Assembly: GCF_002414005.1 (NCBI RefSeq)
Contig: NZ_DHYG01000063.1
Location: 38,671 to 102,670 of the forward strand
Source: Psychrobacter sp. UBA5136
GTDB lineage: Bacteria; Pseudomonadota; Gammaproteobacteria; Pseudomonadales; Moraxellaceae
DNA length: 64,000 nt
Direction of reading: 5' to 3'
Both the position numbers and the translations under genes were made by a program. The notes below the pieces were generated by a model. The model was not told the DNA's origin and did not search any database. It worked only from the letters and a program-made list of their open reading frames with translations. Positions 45,920 through 53,721 of this stretch are shown one piece after another; the stretch's first letter is position 1; each line of letters opens with the position of its first letter.

Positions 45920-46870
45920 TTATTTCAACCTCGTAACGGAATTGTATTTAGATCCTACTACCCCATATTCATGGGTTAGATATTCTGAAGGTGCTGATTT
46001 TCCTCTTGCCCAACTAATGAGTGCCCCAGGAATATTTGCTCCAGCAATATGGCTAAAAGCATAACTACCTCCAAATCTGACATTGATATCAATGATGTAG
46101 AACTTTTCATTATGTTCAATAGCTTCAACATCAATACTTCCTTGGTGTCTCAAGGCCTCTGAGACTTTTTTTCCTACTAGGTGCAGTTCTTTGTTGTCTT
46201 CAGTTATAGCAACCTCAGTCTCTTCTGTGCCCATTTTTAATCTACGTCTTATAAAAGTAGTGACGAAGTTTGAATGTAAGTCATTTAATATGTCGAAACA
46301 GAACTGAGGACCATCTAGAAGTTCTTGGACTACGAAAGCCGAAGGGTCTTCTACTACAGACCGATATTCAAGTACTGAATTAATATCTTTAAATTTCTTT
46401 ATTCCCCTACTACCTCTACCTAAGCGTGGTTTAACAATGTACGGGCCAGAGAAACTATTTAAAGAGAAGTCAGATAAAAGCTTTGTTTTAGGGTATTGTA
46501 TACCAGCATTTTCCAACAATTCTTTAGCTAGATATTTATCAGTTATACGCTTAATAGTATCTTCTTCAGCACCTACTAGCTTGCATCCAATACTATTAAG
46601 CTGATCTTTTATCGAGGCTAAAATAATTAAATCAGGCTCATACAAACTTAATACTAAAGATACATTGTTCTCCTTACATATAGAGAAGAACCAATCTTTA
46701 TAACTAGGAGAATCAAGAGTAGGAGCAACAAAATACTTATCAGCTATAGAAAGGCTTGGTGAGAACTCATTATTGTCACAAGCAATCAAATACGACTCTT
46801 CGTCAAGAAGTTCTTTAAACCAAGATACTAGGTTGACTTGTTTACCAGAGCAGCTGATTAGGATATTCAC
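45920..46870 (-). CDS. ATP-grasp ligase of the pseudaminic acid block (second copy)
   Basis: A 316-residue ATP-grasp protein starting MNILISCSGKQVNLVSWFK. IVKPRLGRGSRGIKKF is the nucleotide-binding loop and DINVRFGGSYAFSHIAGAN contains the metal-binding Asp/Asn. It is a diverged paralogue of the protein at 36169-37134. It lies between the formyltransferase (four-base overlap) and pseI, inside the pseudaminic acid genes and at the place where other loci carry the PseH acetyltransferase. It could join an amino or other acid to the 4-amino group of the sugar, or supply an acyl group for formylation. Both ideas are inference. Confidence 0.8.
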   Translation of the reverse strand: MNILISCSGKQVNLVSWFKELLDEESYLIACDNNEFSPSLSIADKYFVAPTLDSPSYKDWFFSICKENNVSLVLSLYEPDLIILASIKDQLNSIGCKLVGAEEDTIKRITDKYLAKELLENAGIQYPKTKLLSDFSLNSFSGPYIVKPRLGRGSRGIKKFKDINSVLEYRSVVEDPSAFVVQELLDGPQFCFDILNDLHSNFVTTFIRRRLKMGTEETEVAITEDNKELHLVGKKVSEALRHQGSIDVEAIEHNEKFYIIDINVRFGGSYAFSHIAGANIPGALISWARGKSAPSEYLTHEYGVVGSKYNSVTRLK

Positions 46871-47688
46871 TTTTTCTTCCTATTATTTTTAAATGGATCA
46901 ATTAAGGCTGTGTTATTTCTGATTTTTGACGATTTTTCAGGAGTAAGATATATTTTTTGATTGCCTATCTCAATATAAGCTCTTTCATACCCTGGAAATT
47001 CAAAGGCGCGAGCAGCCCTCTCCAATATATATGGCTCATCACTGAAATGAAATGATCTATTACCTTGTGCGTGATTAGAGTTATAAGATTGAGCAACTTC
47101 ATCATTATTCAAGAAAATTTGTTGGTTGGTTGCAGCCTCTTTACCTAGATTGATTTTATCTATATTATCTAAAAATAAGCTTTGTAGAGTAGATTGTGTT
47201 TTAAGGAAAATATCATAGGCAGTCATTTGGCTATTAACTTCAAAGTTTTGTCTAGCAAGTATAGGCCCAGTATCTATATGTTTATCTAGATAATGAAGAG
47301 TTGCTCCAGAGTGAGTGGCGCCTTCCATTATAACGTGAGTTGGTATATTAAGTCCTCTCCATCTAGGTAGAAAGCCACCATGAAAGTTTAAAATGCCTTG
47401 TTCAAATTTATTAATTACATCTTCCTTAATAAGCTTAGGCCATCTTACAGTTAGTCCCATGATAGGTCTCTGCTCTAGCTCTAGTATTAGCTGTGAGTCA
47501 TCTAATATTGGTATATTATTATTCGATGCATATTCATATAAGGCTGGTAAGTCAATTTTGTGATGACTGAAGTCTCTATTTGTATCTTCTGTTACTACAC
47601 CGATAAGATTCAGTGCATTAGACTTCTGAATAGTATCAACTACCCAACTAGCCAGTGGTTGGTTACCAAATAAAATTATATTAGTCAT
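46867..47688 (-). CDS. Sugar N-formyltransferase-like protein
   Basis: A 273-residue protein of the methionyl-tRNA formyltransferase fold, using 10-formyl-THF. The catalytic triad is Asn101 and His103 in LNFHGGFLPRWRG plus Asp139 in HIDTGPIL. MTNIILFGNQPLASWVV opens the Rossmann-like domain. It is shorter than Fmt (about 315) and its C-terminus is unlike the tRNA-binding OB domain, so a sugar substrate is likely. Its position, between pseG and the ATP-grasp gene with no pseH present, suggests that it formylates the 4-amino sugar that becomes the N-7 position of pseudaminic acid. Confidence 0.84.
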   Translation of the reverse strand: MTNIILFGNQPLASWVVDTIQKSNALNLIGVVTEDTNRDFSHHKIDLPALYEYASNNNIPILDDSQLILELEQRPIMGLTVRWPKLIKEDVINKFEQGILNFHGGFLPRWRGLNIPTHVIMEGATHSGATLHYLDKHIDTGPILARQNFEVNSQMTAYDIFLKTQSTLQSLFLDNIDKINLGKEAATNQQIFLNNDEVAQSYNSNHAQGNRSFHFSDEPYILERAARAFEFPGYERAYIEIGNQKIYLTPEKSSKIRNNTALIDPFKNNRKKK

Positions 47689-47702
47689 TTTTTTACCATG
47701 AA

Positions 47703-48710
47703 TTAATGAATTAATTGAATTATTTCTTGAGCTATTCTTACCTTGCCTAAACCATCTACTAAGCCAGTAAGTTTTTGTTCAAAGTAAGAGCGCTCTGTAA
47801 TTAGGCTATCGAATGAGCTAATAAGTTGTTCAGAAGATACCTTGTCTACTGGCCCTATGTAATAGCCTGCTCCCAAATTGCTCCACGCTTTAGACTGGTT
47901 AATTTGTTTTTCATCTGTAGCAATAATGAGCATAGGGATTCTATAAAAGGCAGCTTCAAAGGTTGTCCCCCCTCCAGCAGTAATCATAAAGCTGCATTCT
48001 GAGTATAGTACTGGAACATTGTTAGGATTTATCATTAAGTTCACATTAGAGTGTAAACTTTCGATTATCTCTTTAAGTAGTTCATTATTAGGATTATGCT
48101 TTCCACTTATAATAGTAAATTGATAATTTGGAAAGTGTTTACAAACCGAGTTTAAAGTTAATTCAATAGCACCTCTATCAGAACCACCTCCGAAACAAAC
48201 GAGAACCTTGTCGTCTTCGCTATCTTTAATGTTATTATTTAGAAACTCATCACGTAGAATTGCATATTTGGCTCCTAAGAGAAATTTAGCATTTGTTAAT
48301 TGACTAAAATGATACTTTTCTTTTGTTGCAGCGGGACTAGTATTGAGAATTAGATTAACGTTTAAAGAGGCATTGAAGTTTGCTTGAAACTGAAGAGTCT
48401 TAATACCATAGCTTCGTAAAGTATTTAGATACTCTGCATTGATTCTATAGTCATCTAAGACAATAAACTTACCATTTATTTGCTTATAAACGTCTAATAA
48501 AAAGCAAGCATCTTGAAAGCTGTCCTCCCATGAATCAATAGGAATCCAATGCTTAAATACTAGATCATCTTCTTTAGTTTTGTATAATAAAGAAGGTCCA
48601 ATCATAGCCACATCATGGCCCATGTTTTTTATTGTATACGCAACTGCTCGGCATCTTATTAAATGCCCAAACCCAATACTCGAATTTGCGTCTGTTCTAA
48701 ATACAATCAC
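47703..48710 (-). CDS. pseG: UDP-2,4-diacetamido-2,4,6-trideoxy-altropyranose hydrolase
   Basis: Removes UDP from the 6-deoxy-altrose intermediate to give the free hexose for PseI. The 335-residue GT-B-like protein begins IVFRTDANSSIGFGHLIRC, the PseG signature with the catalytic His in GFGHLIRC, and contains LVCFGGGSDRGAIE and MITAGGGTTFEAAFYRIPML. The start is GTG at 48710, overlapping the pseF stop by four bases (GTGA). Confidence 0.9.
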   Translation of the reverse strand: MIVFRTDANSSIGFGHLIRCRAVAYTIKNMGHDVAMIGPSLLYKTKEDDLVFKHWIPIDSWEDSFQDACFLLDVYKQINGKFIVLDDYRINAEYLNTLRSYGIKTLQFQANFNASLNVNLILNTSPAATKEKYHFSQLTNAKFLLGAKYAILRDEFLNNNIKDSEDDKVLVCFGGGSDRGAIELTLNSVCKHFPNYQFTIISGKHNPNNELLKEIIESLHSNVNLMINPNNVPVLYSECSFMITAGGGTTFEAAFYRIPMLIIATDEKQINQSKAWSNLGAGYYIGPVDKVSSEQLISSFDSLITERSYFEQKLTGLVDGLGKVRIAQEIIQLIH

Positions 48711-49405
48711 TGATTTACCTTATAGTCTAAAGACTTTCGCATTAGCTCAGCTCTAATCCAGTCATCTTCAGTATCTATATCTTGTACTGCAAAGGATGGA
48801 AGTACATATGCGGTACTACTTTCAGATACTGAATCAAGGTTGTCGAGAAAAGCTTGAGTTTTACCCCAGTAGAACTGGCCTGCATCATGAAAAGTACGTT
48901 CTAAATCTTGAGAGCGTGTATTACGGTGCTGCGGATTTGTCCGTTCAAGGCCTCCGTTTTCTAGAAACTTGAAGGCTCGTTGAATGGGATAGCTGAACTC
49001 ACCAGCAGAGAAAACAAAGTTCTTATTTGAGTTGATTAGTTCACTGTACGCTTCTCTTATGTACTTCTCATCAAGTAAAGGAGATGTAGCGTAGATACAA
49101 CATACATAATCAATTGGCCCATAAAGCTTTTCAAACTCTTTAATAGCATGGTTGATAACTGGGCGAGTTGCAGTATGATCATCGGATAGCTCTTTCGGGC
49201 GCATGAAGGGGACAACTGCCCCCCAGTTTTTAGCTACCTCAGCAATTTCTGAGTCATCAGTGGATACAATGATGTAATCAAAGCAACCACTATTTTTTGC
49301 AGCTTCAATCGCCCATGCAATCATGGGTTTTCCGCAAAACTCTTTAATATTTTTACGAGGTATGCGTTTACTTCCGCCACGTGCAGGAATAACAGCTACT
49401 TTCAT
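48707..49405 (-). CDS. pseF: Pseudaminic acid cytidylyltransferase
   Basis: Activates pseudaminic acid with CTP to CMP-Pse. The 232-residue nucleotidyltransferase has the CMP-sugar synthetase signature VAVIPARGGSKRIPRKNI, then IVSTDDSEIAEVAKNWGA and YATSPLL. The details (RIPRKNIKEFCGKPMIAW) are of the PseF kind rather than NeuA. ATG overlaps the pseC stop by four bases (ATGA). Confidence 0.93.
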   Translation of the reverse strand: MKVAVIPARGGSKRIPRKNIKEFCGKPMIAWAIEAAKNSGCFDYIIVSTDDSEIAEVAKNWGAVVPFMRPKELSDDHTATRPVINHAIKEFEKLYGPIDYVCCIYATSPLLDEKYIREAYSELINSNKNFVFSAGEFSYPIQRAFKFLENGGLERTNPQHRNTRSQDLERTFHDAGQFYWGKTQAFLDNLDSVSESSTAYVLPSFAVQDIDTEDDWIRAELMRKSLDYKVNQ

Positions 49406-50559
49406 ACCAATAACTCTCTTAAAGTATCTACTACTTGGTTTTGCTGCTCTTCAGTCATGGTTGGGAACATAGGCAAACTGATAGCTTCTTTATAGTATTG
49501 CTCAGCTTCAGGGAATTGACCTTCGTTAAAGCCCATTTCTTGATAGTAGGGCTGCAAGTGTACTGGAATATAGTGAAGGTTCACTAAGATGCCTGCGTCA
49601 CGCATACCATTAAATACCTCAAGGTGCGTTTTGGATATCTTATCTAACTGTAAACGAATGACATATAGATGCAGACCAGAATAGCTATCCTCATGTTGCC
49701 AGGGCAATGTAATAGGCAGCTCTTTTAGTAACTCATTATAATGATCAGCTAGCTCATGACGTTTAGCTACATACTCATCTAAGCGCTGCATCTGAGAGAC
49801 GCCTAACGCTGCTTGCAATTCTGTCATGCGATAATTAAAACCTAACTCTATTTGTTCATAATACCAAGGACCATCCATAGGTTTGGTCATGAGGCTAGAG
49901 TTACGCGTAATACCATGACTACGAAATAGGTCTAATTTTTCTGCCAACTCAGCATTATTAGTCACTGCCATGCCACCTTCAGCGGTAGTCACTATTTTTA
50001 CAGGATGGAAGCTAAATACAGTAATATCACTATATCGACAATTACCAATAGGCTCGCCTTTATATTTACCACCGATGGCATGCGAAGCATCTTCAATAAT
50101 TTTGAAGCCGTACTTTTTGGATAAATTATAAATCGCTTCCATATCGCAAGGCTGACCACTGAAGTGTACCGGAACCACTACTTTGGGTAATTTTCCCGAT
50201 TTTTCGGCATCAATCAGTTTCTTCTCTAACTCTTTCGCACATAGATTATAAGTACTGGAATCAATATCCACAAAATCAACTTGTGCACCGCAGTACAGTC
50301 CGCAATTTGCTGAAGCGACAAAAGTATTTGGTGTTGTCCAAATCCAATCACCTTTTTCTAACCCCAATGCAATACAAGCAATATGCAATGCAGATGTGGC
50401 ACTATTGACCGCCAAAGCATATTTTGCATTACAAGCTTCCTTGACCGCTTGTTCAAATGCAGGAACTTTAGGACCTTGAGTCAGAAAATCTGATTTGAGA
50501 ACTTCAACAACAGCATTAATATCTTGTTGATTAATATCTTGGCGGCCATAAGGAATCAT
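49402..50559 (-). CDS. pseC: UDP-4-amino-4,6-dideoxy-L-AltNAc transaminase
   Basis: PLP-dependent aminotransferase of pseudaminic acid synthesis. The 385 residues begin IPYGRQDINQQDINAVVEVL, typical for PseC. The PLP lysine is Lys188 in FSFHPVKIVTTAEGG, and FNYRMTELQAALG is conserved. It acts on the 4-keto product of PseB. ATG follows the pseB stop directly. Confidence 0.94.
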   Translation of the reverse strand: MIPYGRQDINQQDINAVVEVLKSDFLTQGPKVPAFEQAVKEACNAKYALAVNSATSALHIACIALGLEKGDWIWTTPNTFVASANCGLYCGAQVDFVDIDSSTYNLCAKELEKKLIDAEKSGKLPKVVVPVHFSGQPCDMEAIYNLSKKYGFKIIEDASHAIGGKYKGEPIGNCRYSDITVFSFHPVKIVTTAEGGMAVTNNAELAEKLDLFRSHGITRNSSLMTKPMDGPWYYEQIELGFNYRMTELQAALGVSQMQRLDEYVAKRHELADHYNELLKELPITLPWQHEDSYSGLHLYVIRLQLDKISKTHLEVFNGMRDAGILVNLHYIPVHLQPYYQEMGFNEGQFPEAEQYYKEAISLPMFPTMTEEQQNQVVDTLRELLV

Positions 50560-51558
50560 TTAGATACTCCCGATTTTATCACGGTTAATGTCTATCCACT
50601 CTTGCAGATCAGCGTCGCTCATCCATTCGCTATTGTTATCACTGGCGTATTCGAACCCTTCAGGAACACGTTTACCATCTTTGATTCGTGCAGGATCAGT
50701 TGCCCATTTATTGATAGTAGGTAAAATTTTGAAGTGCTCTGGATACTCGTAAGTATAATAAGCATCTTCAACACTAATCATTTGCTCATGTAGCTTTTCA
50801 CCTGGGCGGATACCAATAACCTCTTGCTTTGCTTCTGGAGCTACAACACGAGCTAAGTCTGTCATTTTCATCGATGGAATCTTTTTAACGTAGATTTCAC
50901 CGCCTACCATATCTTCAAAGGCATGCCATACTAATTCAACGCCGTCTTCTAAAGAAATCATAAAGCGGGTCATACGGTCGTCTGTAATTGGCAACACACC
51001 TTTGTCTTTAATAGACATAAAGAATGGAATAACTGAACCACGAGAGCCCATTACATTTCCATAACGTACGACTGAGAACTTAGTACCATGCTCTCCAGAA
51101 TAAGAGTTAGCTGCTACAAACAACTTATCAGAGGCAAGTTTAGTAGCACCATAAAGGTTAATCGGGCTACTGGCTTTATCTGTAGAAAGTGCTACGACAC
51201 CTTTCACGCCTTTATCAATACAAGCATCGATTAAGTTCATGGCACCATTAATATTAGTTTTTACACATTCAAAAGGGTTATATTCGGCTGTAGGAACAAT
51301 TTTGGTTGCAGCCGCATGAACGACATAATCTACGCCATCTAATGCACGGTATAAACGTTCTTTGTCACGGACATCGCCAATGAAAAAACGAACCCTGTCA
51401 TCACCAACGAATTTTTTCGCCATATCCCATTGTTTCATCTCATCGCGTGAAAAGATGATAACTTTTTTAGGATTGTATTTAGCTAGGGTCATTGGAACGA
51501 AGGTGTTACCGAATGAACCTGTACCGCCTGTGATTAGAATTGTTTTGTTTGTTAGCAT
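50560..51558 (-). CDS. pseB: UDP-GlcNAc 4,6-dehydratase (inverting)
   Basis: First enzyme of pseudaminic acid synthesis: dehydrates UDP-GlcNAc and inverts C5. Soluble SDR protein of 332 residues with ILITGGTGSFGNTF, VVALSTDKASSPINLYGATKL (with YxxxK) and the FlaA1/PseB-type start. It lacks the membrane part of the larger dehydratase at 57955, so the locus has one dehydratase for each amino sugar. A new sub-run starts here, 36 bases after the dioxygenase-like gene. Confidence 0.95.
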   Translation of the reverse strand: MLTNKTILITGGTGSFGNTFVPMTLAKYNPKKVIIFSRDEMKQWDMAKKFVGDDRVRFFIGDVRDKERLYRALDGVDYVVHAAATKIVPTAEYNPFECVKTNINGAMNLIDACIDKGVKGVVALSTDKASSPINLYGATKLASDKLFVAANSYSGEHGTKFSVVRYGNVMGSRGSVIPFFMSIKDKGVLPITDDRMTRFMISLEDGVELVWHAFEDMVGGEIYVKKIPSMKMTDLARVVAPEAKQEVIGIRPGEKLHEQMISVEDAYYTYEYPEHFKILPTINKWATDPARIKDGKRVPEGFEYASDNNSEWMSDADLQEWIDINRDKIGSI

Positions 51559-51594
51559 AATTTCTACTCTATATTTAGTTTTTAGCTTAAGGTG

Positions 51595-52533
51595 TTATTT
51601 TGGAGCACAGTTAATAGTCAAGACTCTTCTTTTACCTGTTTTAGATTGTGGAAAACCTCTATGGCTACCAGATTGATCAGATATAACAAGAGAACCTTTA
51701 GGGGCTAGTATTGGATATACTTGATCAAAAGGTACAACAGGTGTTTCGGTTTTGGCCTTTTGGTTTTTAGATAGATATTGATTTATTCGATGATAATGCG
51801 AGTCCTTATGGCTACCTTTAACATAGGTGTAAGGGCCATTATCGAGTTCTAAGACATCGGTTAAATATATAAAAATCTTTATCTGTTCTTGATATGTGTC
51901 AACATGAAACCCACGAGTACTAGTTATTCCTGAGTTTACATAAGAGTTTAAGTTTCGTATAACTAGTGGAGTAGGTAGTGAGTTTAGTAAGTTATTCAGA
52001 AAATGGTTATTTACTATTTGATCAATTATCTTTTCACCTTTAGTTCCTTTCAGTAACTTATCAACATTAAATATGTCAATCATACCCTCATCAGAGCCTG
52101 ATCTTATATCTAAGGTTGCTTTTGGATATGCAGCCAGAGAAGCGTATCCTTTTATCTTACACTGCTTAGTTTGAATAAGAGCTAGCTCATCTTCATAATA
52201 TTTCTCTTTTTTAAGTTTTAATAAAAAGTCATTGCTGTAGCTTTCAATAAGTTGACATAGCTCTTCGATATGACTGGCTTCTACAAAGCTTGGAGTAATA
52301 AAGATACCATCATTACTCAATCTTTGAACTGCATCTGAAATTTTATTTTTATCATCGGCAGTAGGTAAGCTGATATCTTGAGATTTATCAATATAATAAT
52401 CTTTACCATTCATTAAGATATTTTGAATATGCTCAGCATTAAGTTCATCAATATCTTTTTTTGACAAATCAGAAGTTACATGACTGTTTTTTCTAGATAT
52501 GCTAAGCTCTACATTAAATAAGTTTAACTTCAT
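51595..52533 (-). CDS. Putative 2-oxoglutarate/Fe(II) dioxygenase, phytanoyl-CoA dioxygenase-like
   Basis: A 312-residue soluble protein. The core holds the iron facial triad: His210-x-Asp212 (RGFHVDTYQEQ) and a distal His291 (SGSHRGFP), with Arg302 or Arg303 as the likely 2-oxoglutarate ligand. The strand pattern IFIYLTDVLELDNGPYTYVKGSHK between them is characteristic of phytanoyl-CoA dioxygenase-like enzymes. About 80 N-terminal residues have no assigned domain. Such enzymes hydroxylate or otherwise oxidise small molecules; the substrate here may be a sugar or lipid-linked intermediate, but that is inference. Four bases separate it from the GT gene upstream. Confidence 0.8.
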   Translation of the reverse strand: MKLNLFNVELSISRKNSHVTSDLSKKDIDELNAEHIQNILMNGKDYYIDKSQDISLPTADDKNKISDAVQRLSNDGIFITPSFVEASHIEELCQLIESYSNDFLLKLKKEKYYEDELALIQTKQCKIKGYASLAAYPKATLDIRSGSDEGMIDIFNVDKLLKGTKGEKIIDQIVNNHFLNNLLNSLPTPLVIRNLNSYVNSGITSTRGFHVDTYQEQIKIFIYLTDVLELDNGPYTYVKGSHKDSHYHRINQYLSKNQKAKTETPVVPFDQVYPILAPKGSLVISDQSGSHRGFPQSKTGKRRVLTINCAPK

Positions 52534-52536
52534 TTA

Positions 52537-53673
52537 TTACTCCAAATCCAAAGCGTTACAGAATTGATTAAGCATTTTACTATTTGTAATATCAGTCGTA
52601 GTGAATCGAAACTTCTCAGAACTAGCCCAGGTAATAGATTGATCAAAATAGTGAGCTGGCAGTCTTCTATTTAAATTATCTAAATTAGTGAGTTTTCGGT
52701 CATATTCTTGGTTATGATTTTCAAAAAGCACTTTGAAATATTCATGAAGCTTTTCAATTGAACTCGACTCACTAAGATCTTTTCTCAAATTAACGGTATC
52801 AAAATCAAAGTTATTATAGCTTTCAACAGCATTAATTAAGGATTTATGAGCCTGTTCATAATCATCAAAATAAATTGAATTATTTTTGTTTAAATAATCT
52901 CTTCCACCTCCTTCCATATCGGATTTAACAACTATAGGGAGGCCACAAAGTTGAGCCTCCTTAATAACCCGACACTCTCCTTCTTTTTGAGAGAAAATAG
53001 TGAAAACTTTAGATTGGTTATACATATGTGAAAGGAATGAGTAAGAAAAACCTTGAAAGCCAGTCTCAGGATGAGTTTTTATGATAGTAAAGAGTTCTCT
53101 TTCTTTAGAATTAAACATACTAAAGTAGTCATCCAAAATATTGGTATAGAAATTATGCGAGTCCTCATTCTTATTAGATGCAATTATGAATAAAACCTTA
53201 TATTGATATCCACTATCGTATATATTTCTAATCGATTTGAGTAATTTTGGATAATTTTTTTTGTGATCATTTTTTGCAACACATATTATATCCCAATACT
53301 TTTCTATATTATTATTTCTCATGACTTCGGGTGTGAAGTTTGCTGAGTTCAGAGGAATTATAAATGGATTATTTACAAAGGTAGCTGTCCCATTTGCTGT
53401 CATATGGAAGTCTACCCATTTAGGAGATACTATATCCTTTGATGCAAACCCCCAGTGTATACCTATAAGATATTTATTCCTTATTAAATCTATTTGCTTA
53501 TCAAAATAGTTTTTGACTAATAAATTCTTATATGATTTATTGAGAAATACCTTAGGATTGCGAACCATCATTTGATTAGGTCTAAACTTATAGTTGAATA
53601 AGTTAAACTCTTTATGAGTAAATACAATAATGCCTTTTGAATACTCTGTAGGATGTTTAAATATATGTGCCAT
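52537..53673 (-). CDS. Glycosyltransferase, GT-B fold (GT4-like)
   Basis: A 378-residue protein with a divergent N-terminal half (about 120 residues with no clear motif). The C-terminal half has YWDIICVAKNDHKKNYPKLL, then a donor-site segment FTIFSQKEGECRVIKEAQLCGLPIVV with Glu in both E-x7-E positions. The last 80 residues are an extra tail. It is AT-rich. Probably transfers one sugar of the capsule unit; the donor is unknown. Confidence 0.75.
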   Translation of the reverse strand: MAHIFKHPTEYSKGIIVFTHKEFNLFNYKFRPNQMMVRNPKVFLNKSYKNLLVKNYFDKQIDLIRNKYLIGIHWGFASKDIVSPKWVDFHMTANGTATFVNNPFIIPLNSANFTPEVMRNNNIEKYWDIICVAKNDHKKNYPKLLKSIRNIYDSGYQYKVLFIIASNKNEDSHNFYTNILDDYFSMFNSKERELFTIIKTHPETGFQGFSYSFLSHMYNQSKVFTIFSQKEGECRVIKEAQLCGLPIVVKSDMEGGGRDYLNKNNSIYFDDYEQAHKSLINAVESYNNFDFDTVNLRKDLSESSSIEKLHEYFKVLFENHNQEYDRKLTNLDNLNRRLPAHYFDQSITWASSEKFRFTTTDITNSKMLNQFCNALDLE

Positions 53674-53721
53674 TAAAGTTCCTTGCTTTTATATACTTAT
53701 GATATTAGGAATGTAGTTTCT

